Assembly (NCBI RefSeq): GCF_036245475.1
Contig: NZ_BTPM01000001.1
Coordinates: 496,001-560,000, forward strand
Reading direction: 5' to 3'
Length of the DNA: 64,000 nt
Source: Vibrio sp. 10N
Lineage (GTDB): Bacteria > Pseudomonadota > Gammaproteobacteria > Enterobacterales > Vibrionaceae
Positions 54,771 through 64,000 of this stretch are shown here, in pieces; the stretch's first letter is position 1; every line of letters starts with the position of its first letter. The position numbers were made by a program, and so were the translations under genes. The notes under the pieces were generated by a model. That model made no database searches and was not told the origin of the DNA. It worked only from the letters and a program-made list of their open reading frames with translations.

Positions 54771-57700
54771 ATGTTTGCATTGATTGATGCGGCGCTGTCG
54801 CGTTCGAGAACCATGCTCAGTCTGTTGGTTTTGGTGTTAGTTGCGGGGATCGTGACTTACAACACCATTCCCAAAGAATCGAGCCCAGACATCACGATCC
54901 CGATTATCTATGTGTCTGTCGGACACCAAGGGATTTCGCCCGATGACAGTGAACGATTGCTGGTTAGGCCGTTAGAAAAAGAGTTGCGTTCGATTGAAGG
55001 CGTCAAAGAGATGAGCGCCGTGGCGTCAGAAGGCCACGCATCGGTAACCCTTGAGTTTAACGTAGGTGTTGATTTGACTAAGGCGATGGCTGACGTCCGC
55101 GATGCGGTGGATCTTGCCAAGCCGAAACTGCCTGAAGACAGTGATGAGCCGACGGTCAACGAAGTGACCTTTGCCTCCCAGCAGCCCGTGCTGTCTGTGG
55201 TGCTTTACGGTACTGTCCCTGAACGTACGATAGTGCAGTTGGCTAGACAGCTGCGTGACAAACTAGAAAGCTATCGCCAAGTATTGGAAGTCGACATTGC
55301 TGGTGACCGAGAAGACATTGTGGAGATCGTCGTCGATCCACTGCTGATGGAAAGTTACGGCCTTGATCAAGGAGACATTTATAACCTGATCGCCCTTAAC
55401 AACCGTGTAGTAGCCGCGGGCTTTGTTGATACCGGTTACGGCCGTTTCTCAGTGAAAGTGCCATCGGTATTCAATAGCCTAAAAGATGTCTTGGAGTTGC
55501 CTGTTAAGGTCGATGGCAAACAAGTGATCACCTTTGGGGATGTTGCGACGGTGCGCCGCGCCTTCCGTGACCCAAACAGTTTTGCTCGTCTTGATGGCCG
55601 TTCTGCGGTGGTCCTGGATGTGAAAAAGCGCGCGGGTGAAAACATTATCGAGACCGTTGCGCTGGTTAAAGAAGTATTGCGTCAAGCCCAGCTTCGTGAA
55701 GAGTGGCCAAACAACCTCCAAGTGAAGTTCACCAAAGATGAGTCGAAAGATGTAAAGAACATGCTTAATGATCTGCAGAACAACATTTTGTCGGCGATCA
55801 TTTTGGTGGTGATTGTGATCATTGCCATCCTCGGGGTTCGTACTGCCTTATTGGTGGGGATTTCGATTCCTGGCTCGTTTCTTACTGGTTTGCTGGTGCT
55901 GTCGGTATTTGGCTTAACGGTCAATATTGTTGTGCTGTTCTCGCTGATTATGGCGGTCGGCATGCTGGTGGACGGTGCGATTGTTGTGACTGAGTTTGCT
56001 GATAGGCGGATGCAAGAAGGAATGGAGCGAAAAGAGGCCTATCGTGATGCGGCAAAACGCATGGCGTGGCCGATCACCGCATCAACGGCAACGACATTGG
56101 CCGCTTTCGCGCCGCTGCTGTTTTGGCCGGATATTACCGGTGAATTTATGAAGTTCTTGCCGATGACGCTGATTGCGACATTGACGGCATCTCTGGTAAT
56201 GGCACTGCTGTTCGTCCCAGTACTGGGAGGTTTGATTGGTAAACCGCAATATGTCTCGCCGGAAAAGCAAAAGAAAATGGTGGCGCTGCATGAGGGTGAG
56301 TTCGATAAGGCCACTGGCATTACTAAGCTCTATCACCGCACCTTAGATATCGCTCTAAGCCATCCGTTAAAAATTCTCATGCTGGCTATCGCTTTGGCGG
56401 TGGGTGTTGGTTTCACTTACAACAAAGCCGGCCTTGGCGCTGAGTTCTTCCCTGAAGTGGATCCGCCGTTTTTCAACGTTAAAGTGCGCTCTCACGGTGA
56501 CTTGTCCATCAATGAAAAAGATGAGGTGATGCGCGTCGTTGAGAAAGTGATGCTGGGTCATGATGAGTTTGAGAGTGTTTACACCAAAACCGGCGGTAAA
56601 GATGAAATTGGCGTCATTCAAATAACGCCGGTGGATTGGCAATATCGCCGCAAGGTGCCAGCTATCATCGAAGAGCTAAAACAAACCACGGATCAGTTTG
56701 CTGGTGTGGAGATTGAATACAAGTTCCCGGATGCGGGTCCTCCGGTTGAGCATGACTTAGTCATCGAACTGTCTGCTCGTATCCCAGGCGGTTTGGACGC
56801 TGCTGCGAAACAAGTGCGTCGCTGGGCCGATGGCAATGACAAGTTGACTAACGTTAGTGACACGTCAAACAAGCCAGGGATAGACTGGCAAATTGATATC
56901 AGCCGCGATGATGCCGCTCGCTTTGGTGCGGATGCTACGTTGGTGGGTAACACGGTGCAGTTTGTGACGAACGGCCTGAAAATTGGTGATTATCTTCCTG
57001 ATGATTCAACAGAAGAGGTGGATATTTTGGTGCGATTCCCAGAAGAGCATCGTGATATTGGTCGTTTTGATGAGCTTAGGGTTAAGACACCGGCAGGTCT
57101 GGTTCCTATCACCAACTTCGCCAAAATTACTCCAGAGCCAAAGCAAGACACCATCAATCGTTTAGAAGGCGTGCGCGTTATTAATGTCAAAGCCGATATG
57201 GCGGATGGTTACAATCTGGCGGTAGAACTGCCAGGCTTTATGGAGCAGTTGAATCAGATCGAACTGCCAAGTGGGGTTGAGTTTGTCATCAAAGGCCAAA
57301 ATGAAGAGCAGAAAAATTCGTCTGAGTTTTTGCAAAGTGCCTTTATGGTCGCGTTGGCCGTCATGGCGCTGATATTGATCACCCAGTTCAATAGCTTCTA
57401 TCAAGCGCTGCTGATTTTAAGTGCTGTGATCTTCTCGACCGTGGGTGTGTTTGCGGGTCTACTGGTGTTCCAACGTCCGTTTGGCATCATAATGTCGGGC
57501 ATTGGCGTTATCGCGCTCGCTGGGATTGTCGTGAATAACAACATCGTGCTTATTGATACCTACAACCAGCTCATCAAGCGCGGTTTAGATAAACGAGAAG
57601 CGATATTAAGAACAGGCGTGCAGCGTTTGCGCCCAGTGATGCTCACCACAGTCACGACGATTTTGGGACTGATGCCGATGGTTCTGGAAATGAACGTCGA

Positions 57701-57932
57701 TCTCATTAATCAAAAGATCGAGTTTGGCGCGCCAAGCACTCAGTGGTGGTCGCAGTTAGCAACGGCGGTCGCGGGTGGTTTGGCATTTGCCACGGTACTC
57801 ACTCTGGTTCTGACGCCCTGCTTGTTGATGCTGGGCAAAACCGAGCAACAAAAACAGCAGCCGTCGATGCTAAGGCGAACATTGCGACGATTGAGGTCTA
57901 AACCTATAAAAAAGCCCGTTAAAGCGGCGTAG
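54771..57932 (+). CDS. RND-family (AcrB-like) efflux transporter
   Basis: The 1053-residue inner-membrane pump shows the full RND layout: TM1, a large periplasmic loop, six TMs (LVVIVIIAILGVRTALLVGIS, FGLTVNIVVLFSLIMAVGMLVDGAIVVTE with the proton-relay aspartates, ASTATTLAAFAPLLFWPDITGEFM), second loop and C-terminal TMs (IGVIALAGIVVNNNIVLIDTYNQL). Cell drugs or other compounds are exported with protons. It resembles the MexF/VexM-like branch rather than AcrB in loop length; substrate unknown. A terminator follows. Confidence 0.93.
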   Translation: MFALIDAALSRSRTMLSLLVLVLVAGIVTYNTIPKESSPDITIPIIYVSVGHQGISPDDSERLLVRPLEKELRSIEGVKEMSAVASEGHASVTLEFNVGVDLTKAMADVRDAVDLAKPKLPEDSDEPTVNEVTFASQQPVLSVVLYGTVPERTIVQLARQLRDKLESYRQVLEVDIAGDREDIVEIVVDPLLMESYGLDQGDIYNLIALNNRVVAAGFVDTGYGRFSVKVPSVFNSLKDVLELPVKVDGKQVITFGDVATVRRAFRDPNSFARLDGRSAVVLDVKKRAGENIIETVALVKEVLRQAQLREEWPNNLQVKFTKDESKDVKNMLNDLQNNILSAIILVVIVIIAILGVRTALLVGISIPGSFLTGLLVLSVFGLTVNIVVLFSLIMAVGMLVDGAIVVTEFADRRMQEGMERKEAYRDAAKRMAWPITASTATTLAAFAPLLFWPDITGEFMKFLPMTLIATLTASLVMALLFVPVLGGLIGKPQYVSPEKQKKMVALHEGEFDKATGITKLYHRTLDIALSHPLKILMLAIALAVGVGFTYNKAGLGAEFFPEVDPPFFNVKVRSHGDLSINEKDEVMRVVEKVMLGHDEFESVYTKTGGKDEIGVIQITPVDWQYRRKVPAIIEELKQTTDQFAGVEIEYKFPDAGPPVEHDLVIELSARIPGGLDAAAKQVRRWADGNDKLTNVSDTSNKPGIDWQIDISRDDAARFGADATLVGNTVQFVTNGLKIGDYLPDDSTEEVDILVRFPEEHRDIGRFDELRVKTPAGLVPITNFAKITPEPKQDTINRLEGVRVINVKADMADGYNLAVELPGFMEQLNQIELPSGVEFVIKGQNEEQKNSSEFLQSAFMVALAVMALILITQFNSFYQALLILSAVIFSTVGVFAGLLVFQRPFGIIMSGIGVIALAGIVVNNNIVLIDTYNQLIKRGLDKREAILRTGVQRLRPVMLTTVTTILGLMPMVLEMNVDLINQKIEFGAPSTQWWSQLATAVAGGLAFATVLTLVLTPCLLMLGKTEQQKQQPSMLRRTLRRLRSKPIKKPVKAA

Positions 57933-57938
57933 CGTAAC

Positions 57939-57975
57939 AAAGCCCCATTTTGTTGACTAACAGATGGGGCTTTTT
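57939..57975 (+). terminator. Terminator of the RND operon
   Basis: AAAGCCCCAT, loop of about 15, ATGGGGCTTTTT. Confidence 0.82.
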
Positions 57976-58353
57976 GATTGATATTGGGTAGTGATTTTGA
58001 ACAAGTAATCAGAATTGTTGATGTGTTTGTGTCGTACTTTTACTGATTGACTAGAATTTTACTCTGAATTTATCGCCTGATGCCACAGGGGTGTTTGTCT
58101 TTGCAGGGTTGATTAAGACAAATGTTGGCAAACTCGTCATTTCAAAGGGAAGTATGTTTTTTGCGGTCTTTGTCGGGTTAGATCTTATGCAAAGAAAGCG
58201 TTACAGTTGTTGCGTAAACATACTGCTTGTTATGACAAGCTATGTGACATAGCCGAAAGTGAGTAATTTCGATTTAGGCTACGAATAAGACCTAACTATG
58301 TAATGCCAGCTCAATGACAACCTGATTATTGAGGCAACTGGTAAGGAGACAAT
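57976..58353. other. 378-base upstream region of ilvI with a possible 32-residue leader frame
   Basis: A frame at 58154-58252 (start after AAAGGGA, ends VMTSYVT) holds the run NILLVM, but there is no terminator-like hairpin behind it. A bulged stem around 58302-58340 lies just before the ilvI ribosome site. In E. coli this operon is controlled by Lrp; no firm site is visible. Confidence 0.35.
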
Positions 58354-60090
58354 ATGGCAGATTCAACCCCAGAAATGCTATCTGGTGCAGAGATGATCGT
58401 TCAATCTTTGATTGACGAAGGTGTACAACAAATCTTTGGTTACCCAGGTGGTTCCGTTCTTGATATCTACGATGCGCTGCATGAAAAGCGCGAGAATATC
58501 CAACACGTCCTCGTTCGTCATGAACAAGCCGCGACACACATGGCTGATGGTTACGCACGTGCTACCGGTAAACCGGGTGTGGTACTTGTGTGTTCAGGCC
58601 CTGGTGCGACTAACACCATTACCGGTATCGCTACCGCTTACATGGACTCGATCCCTATGGTCGTGCTCTCTGGTAACGTGCCGAATAACTTAATTGGTAA
58701 TGATGCGTTCCAAGAGTGTGACATGGTGGGTGTATCACGTCCTGTGGTTAAGCACAGCTTCCTATTACAACGTGCGGAAGATATCCCTGAAACGCTGAAG
58801 AAAGCCTTCTACATCGCGTCGACTGGCCGCCCAGGCCCGGTTGTAGTTGATATTCCGAAGGACGTAATGAATCCGCAGATCAAATTCCCTTACGAGTACC
58901 CAGAAACCGTTAAGATGCGCTCATACAACCCGACCACTTCGGGTCATAAAGGGCAAATCAAAAAAGCGCTGAAAGCCATTTTAGAAGCGAAAAAGCCGGT
59001 TCTGTATGTGGGTGGCGGTGCCATCATGTCGGAAGCAGATCAGCATCTTATTAAACTGGCAGAGACGTTGAACTTGCCGGTTGTTAGCACGCTAATGGGG
59101 CTGGGTGCGTTCCCTGGTACACATAAAAACTCACTAGGCATGCTTGGTATGCACGGTACTTATGAAGCTAACCTGGCGATGCATAATGCCGATCTTATTT
59201 TTGGTGTGGGTGTACGTTTTGACGATCGTACTACCAATAACCTCGAGAAGTACTGCCCAGATGCGAAGGTAGTACATATCGATATCGACCCTTCTTCTAT
59301 CTCGAAAAACGTTCGCGCTGACTTGCCAATCGTTGGCTCTGCGGATGTGATCTTAGAGACCATGCTTAAACTTCTGGTAGAGCAGGGCGGCACTAATGAC
59401 GAAGCTGCGCTCAATACTTGGTGGGATGATATTGCCTCTTGGAAGGAGCGTAACTGTCTTGGTTACGAAACTTCGGAAGAGCGTATTAAGCCACAGCAAG
59501 TAATTGAAGTGCTGCACAAACTGACGGGCGGTGATGCATTTGTGGCATCCGATGTGGGTCAGCACCAAATGTTCGCAGCGCTCTACTATCCGTTTAACAA
59601 GCCACGCCGCTGGATCAACTCAGGTGGTCTTGGCACCATGGGCTTCGGCTTCCCAGCAGCGATTGGGGTGAAGTTTGCATACCCAGATGAAGAGGTGGTG
59701 TGTGTCACCGGTGATGGCAGCATCCAGATGAACATTCAAGAGCTGTCGACGGCCATGCAATACGATGTGCCAGTTAAGATCATTAACCTCAACAACCGTT
59801 TCTTAGGTATGGTGAAACAGTGGCAGGATATTATTTATCAAGGCCGCCATTCCAACTCGTACATGGACTCGGTTCCAGATTTTGCCGCTATTGCTGAAGC
59901 TTATGGTCACGTGGGCATTCGCATCTCGAACCCAAGCGAGCTGGAATCTGGCCTGAAGAAAGCGTTAGAGATGAAAGATCGCCTCGTGTTCGTTGATATT
60001 AACGTTGACGAAACAGAGCACGTTTACCCGATGCAAATCAAAGGGGAAGGCATGGATAAGATGTGGCTAAGCAAGACGGAGAGAACTTAA
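58354..60090 (+). CDS. ilvI: Acetolactate synthase, large subunit
   Basis: The 578-residue thiamine-diphosphate enzyme makes acetolactate or acetohydroxybutyrate for valine, leucine and isoleucine. It has the activating glutamate in [22 protein letters not shown], an FAD-binding middle domain and the ThDP motif [35 protein letters not shown] precedes the ATG. The small subunit gene follows after 1 base. Confidence 0.96.
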   Translation: MADSTPEMLSGAEMIVQSLIDEGVQQIFGYPGGSVLDIYDALHEKRENIQHVLVRHEQAATHMADGYARATGKPGVVLVCSGPGATNTITGIATAYMDSIPMVVLSGNVPNNLIGNDAFQECDMVGVSRPVVKHSFLLQRAEDIPETLKKAFYIASTGRPGPVVVDIPKDVMNPQIKFPYEYPETVKMRSYNPTTSGHKGQIKKALKAILEAKKPVLYVGGGAIMSEADQHLIKLAETLNLPVVSTLMGLGAFPGTHKNSLGMLGMHGTYEANLAMHNADLIFGVGVRFDDRTTNNLEKYCPDAKVVHIDIDPSSISKNVRADLPIVGSADVILETMLKLLVEQGGTNDEAALNTWWDDIASWKERNCLGYETSEERIKPQQVIEVLHKLTGGDAFVASDVGQHQMFAALYYPFNKPRRWINSGGLGTMGFGFPAAIGVKFAYPDEEVVCVTGDGSIQMNIQELSTAMQYDVPVKIINLNNRFLGMVKQWQDIIYQGRHSNSYMDSVPDFAAIAEAYGHVGIRISNPSELESGLKKALEMKDRLVFVDINVDETEHVYPMQIKGEGMDKMWLSKTERT

Positions 60091-60091
60091 T

Positions 60092-60586
60092 ATGAGACAT
60101 ATCATTTCGCTACTAATGGAAAACCAACCGGGTGCACTTTCTCGCGTGGTTGGCCTGTTCTCTCAGCGTGGCTACAACATCGAATCGCTCAACGTATCGC
60201 CAACCGATGATGAGACGTTATCACGTCTGAATATCACTACTGAATCGGATGAAATGGAGCTTGAGCAGATTCAAAAGCAGCTACACAAGCTGATTGATGT
60301 TCTCAAGGTTCAGGAAGTGACTGAGTTTGATCACATTGAGCGTGAGCTGATGATGGTGAAAGTCAAAGCGAGCGGCTTTGCACGTGCAGAAGTGAAACGC
60401 ACAGCGGATATCTTCCGTGGTCAGATTGTTGATGTCACATCATCGCAATATACGGTTCAACTCGCAGGTACAGCTGAAAAGCTTGACGCGTTTGTGTCAG
60501 CGCTCTCAGAAGTGACGGATGTGGTTGAAGTGGCTCGAAGCGGTATTGTGGGCATTGCTCGTGGTGAACGCGCACTTAAGCCATAA
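60092..60586 (+). CDS. ilvH: Acetolactate synthase, small regulatory subunit
   Basis: The 164-residue protein has an N-terminal ACT domain (ISLLMENQPGALSRVVGLFSQRGYNIESLNV) that binds valine and a C-terminal IlvH domain. It activates IlvI and makes it sensitive to valine. It forms a two-gene operon closed by a terminator. Confidence 0.96.
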   Translation: MRHIISLLMENQPGALSRVVGLFSQRGYNIESLNVSPTDDETLSRLNITTESDEMELEQIQKQLHKLIDVLKVQEVTEFDHIERELMMVKVKASGFARAEVKRTADIFRGQIVDVTSSQYTVQLAGTAEKLDAFVSALSEVTDVVEVARSGIVGIARGERALKP

Positions 60587-60612
60587 GCCAAACTAAGTTA
60601 TCGATTTAAGAT

Positions 60613-60639
60613 AAGGCCAGTCTAGTGACTGGCCTTTTA
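60613..60639 (+). terminator. ilvIH terminator
   Basis: AAGGCCAGTC, loop TAGT, GACTGGCCTT, TTAT. Confidence 0.85.
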
Positions 60640-60659
60640 TGCTATTGAGCCTAGAAACA

Positions 60660-60687
60660 AAAACAGCCAGCAATTATGCTGGCTGTT
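60660..60687 (-). terminator. dolP terminator
   Basis: AACAGCCAGCA and complement with a short loop; followed in the leftward direction by TTTTTG. It ends the lpoA-yraN-diaA-dolP series. Confidence 0.8.
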
Positions 60688-60710
60688 GTACTTTTCTGTG
60701 GTTGGAAGCT

Positions 60711-61406
60711 TTAGCCTTCGATTTCCACAAAAGGTGCAGGCTCTTCGATGATCGGCTTCATCTCCTCTTCTTGTTGAGGCTGCTCTGCCGCTGGAGCTGG
60801 TTGTTCTGGTTCAGCTTCTGTGTTGAGCTTTTCTTGTTGCTCACTGAATTGGAACGCACGGATAACTTGTTTTACACCCGATACATTTCTGGCGATTTCC
60901 GTTGCCACATCGGCGTGCTCTTTAGACACATAACCAAGCAGAAACACTTCACGGTCTTCAGTGATCACTTTGACCTTCACACCGTTGAGTCTTTCGTCGG
61001 TTAATAGCGCTGACTTTACCTTAGTGGTTAACCAGCTGTCATTACTGATTTGTGTGAAAGTCAGTGGCTGTTTAATACGGACTTGGTTGTAGACAATTTG
61101 GACACCATTGAGTCCTTTTACTTGGCTTTCCAACTGACTACGTAGGGCTTCGGTATTTGCTTGGCCCATGAGCACAACTGTGCCGCGTTGTGAGCTGGCA
61201 ACGACACGAACGTTGCCGACATAAGGAGCTTTGTTGCCCATGCCTGCGACTTCAGACTCTAAAGCGCTGTCATTCCAAATCTCTTTGGTAGTGCGAGTAT
61301 CGGTAACTAGGCTTACCGTCGTTGCGGCGCCGGCGACAAACAGTCCCGCACAGCCAGAAAGTAGAACGCTGGCAAGGACCAGCGTCATCACTTTGTACAT
61401 CTTCAT
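60711..61406 (-). CDS. dolP: DolP (YraP), BON-domain outer-membrane lipoprotein
   Basis: The 231-residue lipoprotein has lipobox LSGC (C19) and two BON domains (about 46-115 and 122-190), as in E. coli DolP, which supports outer-membrane integrity and BAM function. The last 40 residues (EAEPEQPAPAAEQPQQEEEMKPIIEEPAP) are a Pro/Glu/Gln-rich tail, absent from E. coli DolP (191 residues). It follows diaA with 4 bases between. Confidence 0.92.
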   Translation of the reverse strand: MKMYKVMTLVLASVLLSGCAGLFVAGAATTVSLVTDTRTTKEIWNDSALESEVAGMGNKAPYVGNVRVVASSQRGTVVLMGQANTEALRSQLESQVKGLNGVQIVYNQVRIKQPLTFTQISNDSWLTTKVKSALLTDERLNGVKVKVITEDREVFLLGYVSKEHADVATEIARNVSGVKQVIRAFQFSEQQEKLNTEAEPEQPAPAAEQPQQEEEMKPIIEEPAPFVEIEG

Positions 61407-61410
61407 AGTG

Positions 61411-62001
61411 TTACTCTTCGTGGGATGGGAATAGCACTTGGTCGATCAAATCGCACAAGCAGTGGAGTGTCACCATGTGTACCTCATGGATACGTGCGGT
61501 ACGGTGTGATGGGATACGGATTTCTACATCGTTCTCACCAAGCAAGCCTGCCATTTCACCGCCATCTTTGCCGGTAAAGGCAATGATGGTCATGTCTCGG
61601 GTCACAGCTGCTTCCATTGCTTTAATGACGTTTTTGCTGTTGCCGCTGGTCGAAATGGCCAGCAGGATATCGCCGGTTTGGCCGAAGGCACGGACTTGTT
61701 TAGCAAAAATGTCTTCAAAATTGTAGTCGTTGGCCACCGCTGTCATCGTGGTGTTATCCGCGGTCAGCGTCATCGCCGGTAGACTTGGACGTTCGGTTTC
61801 AAAACGGTTCAGTAGGCAAGAGACAAACTGCTGAGCGTTTGACGCTGAACCGCCGTTACCACAGCAAAGGATCTTATTGCCATTAAGTAGCGTTGCGACC
61901 ATGGCTTGCGCAGCGTGAGTGATGACGTCTGGCAGCGCTTCGGCTGCGGCGATTTGAATTTGGATGCTTTCAGTAAAACTTTCTTTGATGCTATCGCGCA
62001 T
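61411..62001 (-). CDS. diaA: DnaA initiator-associating protein DiaA
   Basis: The 196-residue SIS-domain protein ([41 protein letters not shown]) matches DiaA, which binds DnaA tetramers and promotes initiation at oriC. It could be taken for a sedoheptulose-7-phosphate isomerase (GmhA), to which it is related. Position between yraN and dolP decides for DiaA. Confidence 0.93.
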   Translation of the reverse strand: MRDSIKESFTESIQIQIAAAEALPDVITHAAQAMVATLLNGNKILCCGNGGSASNAQQFVSCLLNRFETERPSLPAMTLTADNTTMTAVANDYNFEDIFAKQVRAFGQTGDILLAISTSGNSKNVIKAMEAAVTRDMTIIAFTGKDGGEMAGLLGENDVEIRIPSHRTARIHEVHMVTLHCLCDLIDQVLFPSHEE

Positions 62002-62003
62002 GG

Positions 62004-62393
62004 TTATCCTTGAGTGATGGCGTTTTTTATCCAGTTGATGTCATTGCCATGTTCATGAATGGCAACAACATCAAATCGAAACTCGGTGTCGTAGGGTGAC
62101 AGGCCATTTTTTAATAGCCACAGAGTGGCGGCTTTCTCGAGCTTTTTGGCTTTGGTGCGCGTGACCATTTCTTGGGCGCTACCATAACATTGATTGCGTC
62201 GGTATTTGACCTCAACAAACACAATGCTCGATTTATCTTGCATGATCAGGTCAACTTCACCGCATTTTACCGTGAAGTTTTCTGTTAGAGGAACTAAGCC
62301 TTGGCGGCCGAGATAGTCTTTAGCCAGTTCCTCATAATTTTTGCCAACGGCACGCTTATTCGCTGATCGTCGTTTCCAAGGCAGTAGGGTCAT
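62004..62393 (-). CDS. yraN: YraN-family (UPF0102) nuclease-like protein
   Basis: The 129-residue protein keeps the restriction-endonuclease-like core [22 protein letters not shown] (E-x-D, then E-x-K). Its role is unknown. The start ATG at 62393 overlaps the end of lpoA by 38 bases; a later start is possible but the frame is conserved from the beginning ([11 protein letters not shown]). Confidence 0.9.
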   Translation of the reverse strand: MTLLPWKRRSANKRAVGKNYEELAKDYLGRQGLVPLTENFTVKCGEVDLIMQDKSSIVFVEVKYRRNQCYGSAQEMVTRTKAKKLEKAATLWLLKNGLSPYDTEFRFDVVAIHEHGNDINWIKNAITQG

Positions 62394-64000
62394 CGCTGTT
62401 CTCTTCCTGAGTTGCGGCTACTTCTTGTTCTGTCGCGTTCTGGTTTATAGGCTGCTCACCGTATACACCCCAAGCAATCTGGCGTTGAACCACGCAATCA
62501 GGGTCGATAGTCAATACACCGGTTTGGCCGTCTACTGAGTAACCTTGTACCGCTTTAAGCTGTGGTAACTCCTTAGTCAGGGTATACGCATCCATTCCCA
62601 GTGCCTGTAGGCGTTTCTCGGCGTTTGAGCTCTTCGGCCAGAACTTCGTCATTTGCGTATCAAGATCGCTATTTTGCTCTACGAGTAGTGGAATATCGCT
62701 GTATACCACGCCAGTGAGGTCTTCGTATTGACGTTTTTCACTGTGGCTATGTGAATCAGCAAACAACTGTGGTTGTTTCGCGTCTGGGTTGATGGCCACC
62801 TCAATAAACGGTTTGATAAGCGTTAGGTCAGCATTGTTCGCGACGATGTACACCGAATCAATGTCACGGCGACTACGTGGTTGATTTTCAAGCTTCATGC
62901 CTGTCAGCGTTTCCATCTGTGCGATACGCTGCTGGCTTTCTTGCAAGCCAAATACGTTGTTGATGGTTTTTTGCAGTTGTGCTCGGTTTGCGTACTGCGC
63001 TACCGCAACCTTGTTGTCGCTTACCTTAGCCCACTCAGCATCAAAAGCTTTAGCGACGCGATCGCCTAGGTTGCCTTGTGGTGCGATGATCAGTGGATAG
63101 GCATACTGATTTTTTGCAAGGTGCTGCGCTGCTTGGGCAACTTCTTGCTCTGGAGACAGAGTCAGATAACACATCATTTGTGTTGGCTCTATCTCATTGG
63201 GAATATTGAGTGCTAACGCTGGAATTGGCGTTTCAGAACTTTGCTGTGCTTGCTGCAGCTTCTCAACATTTTCTTTCACTAGCGGGCCGACAATAAAATC
63301 AACACCATTAGCGACTAGCTTCGCTTTGATGTCTGCAGGAGTGGCTTCGTTAGTATCAATAACGGTGAAAATAGCTTCTGGATCGCGTAGGTCGTCATCC
63401 ATCATCGCCAGCATAAATCCGTCGCGTACCAACTGAGCTTGCTTGGCATACTTACCCGATAATGGCAGCAGTAGAGCTGTGCTTTGTGGCGAAGCAATCT
63501 CTAGGTTGAGAATGTCGTAAATACTTTGCGGCGTATAAATAGCGGCTGGGTGCGTTGGGTTTTCTGCTAGCCAGTTTTCGAGTGTATTTTGTAGCTGTGG
63601 CAGACTGGCTCCCATTGCTTTCATGTAGGTCGCAAGCTGCAGCCAGCCGTCGAGTACTTCTTCATTTGGCTGAGCAACTAATGTCGCTAGATCTTGCTCT
63701 GAGTACTGATTCATGTACTGCCAAACTTGAGCATTAATGGCTTCTTGCTGGTCACTGGCGCTGAAACCTGCTTGGGCAATCAGCTCACGGCTTGCATCAA
63801 AATAGTTCCCCATTGCAGCTAAGCTTTGGGCGCGAAGTTGATAGTAGCGCTGCCACTGTTGCTGGGCGAGCGGCCATTCTGCTGGGAAGCTAAGTTGTAA
63901 ATAGGCATCTTCGGCGTTGCCTTGAAGAAGGTTTAGCTCTGCGCGAGCTAGTTGCCATTCAGCTTGCTGCACCGTAGTGAGGTTTTGTTTGGCTAGTCGA
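62356..64000 (-). CDS. lpoA: LpoA, outer-membrane activator of PBP1a (5' end missing)
   Basis: The frame stays open past the right edge; 548 residues are visible and the N-terminus with lipobox and signal peptide is lost. The N-terminal TPR-like helices (about to residue 140) are followed by the periplasmic-binding-protein-like C-terminal domain (STALLLPLSGKYAKQAQLVRDGFMLAMMDD). It stimulates PBP1a transpeptidation. The usual neighbours yraN-diaA-dolP follow. The acidic tail ([16 protein letters not shown]) is in the overlap with yraN. Confidence 0.92.
   Translation of the reverse strand, partial: RLAKQNLTTVQQAEWQLARAELNLLQGNAEDAYLQLSFPAEWPLAQQQWQRYYQLRAQSLAAMGNYFDASRELIAQAGFSASDQQEAINAQVWQYMNQYSEQDLATLVAQPNEEVLDGWLQLATYMKAMGASLPQLQNTLENWLAENPTHPAAIYTPQSIYDILNLEIASPQSTALLLPLSGKYAKQAQLVRDGFMLAMMDDDLRDPEAIFTVIDTNEATPADIKAKLVANGVDFIVGPLVKENVEKLQQAQQSSETPIPALALNIPNEIEPTQMMCYLTLSPEQEVAQAAQHLAKNQYAYPLIIAPQGNLGDRVAKAFDAEWAKVSDNKVAVAQYANRAQLQKTINNVFGLQESQQRIAQMETLTGMKLENQPRSRRDIDSVYIVANNADLTLIKPFIEVAINPDAKQPQLFADSHSHSEKRQYEDLTGVVYSDIPLLVEQNSDLDTQMTKFWPKSSNAEKRLQALGMDAYTLTKELPQLKAVQGYSVDGQTGVLTIDPDCVVQRQIAWGVYGEQPINQNATEQEVAATQEENSDDPTALETTISE

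Noticed and set aside
1..64000. CRISPR arrays, tRNA, rRNA, phage genes
   Set aside because: No regularly spaced repeats, cloverleaf-like or rRNA-like sequence, and no phage structural genes were seen.

Overview
The window is chromosomal DNA of a gammaproteobacterium, very probably a Vibrio. The evidence is the gene order ftsB-ispD-ispF-truD-surE-pcm-nlpD-rpoS, dksA-gluQ-pcnB-folK-panB-panC, acnB...chiS-rsmC, hemL/erpA/RND pump and lpoA-yraN-diaA-dolP, plus a ChiS-type chitin sensor and a DUF47-Pit pair. The species cannot be fixed from this sequence alone. No rRNA, tRNA or CRISPR array is visible. The right edge cuts the lpoA gene, whose 5' end lies outside.

Layout. (1) 26-5809, arsenic island: an arsenate-reductase/ArsR fusion gene points left; divergent from it run arsR, a class-I GAPDH gene, an HCx5R phosphatase gene and arsJ; then a third arsR and the arsenite permease gene acr3. 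Together they should deal with As(V) twice (thiol-linked reduction to As(III) followed by Acr3 efflux, and GAPDH/ArsJ extrusion of 1-arseno-3-phosphoglycerate), under three different ArsR-type regulators with recognisable operators. (2) 5818-15069: a PAS-GGDEF diguanylate cyclase, two tandem 1593-bp IS1182-family elements, an OlsF-like ornithine-lipid synthase, a TonB-dependent siderophore receptor and a PilZ protein. (3) 15270-21247: the ftsB-to-rpoS housekeeping and stress block. (4) 21271-27581: an SH3-domain protein, phosphate transport (DUF47-Pit), a triphosphatase (CYTH-CHAD) and a chemoreceptor with a candidate sigma-28 promoter.

(5) 27687-33575, all leftward: pantothenate synthesis (panB, panC), folK, pcnB, gluQ, dksA, sfsA. 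(6) 33626-43770 rightward: hrpB, mrcB (PBP1b), a two-domain patatin/beta-barrel protein, acnB. (7) 43841-51380: an IS4-family element sitting in the acnB terminator, then chiS, rsmC, an AI-2E-type transporter and a 40-residue membrane micro-protein. (8) 51435-64000: hemL, erpA, a two-gene RND efflux pump, ilvI-ilvH, and the envelope and chromosome-replication cluster dolP-diaA-yraN-lpoA.

The most interesting signals are the arsenic island (fused reductase-regulator, eroded As(III)-binding cysteines, a phosphatase coupled to GAPDH, an operator-like palindrome present three times including inside a terminator) and the fact that all three insertion sequences lie exactly in intrinsic-terminator hairpins. 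Two of them bring their own terminator stems. chiS lies next to acnB with no chitin-oligosaccharide operon between them.
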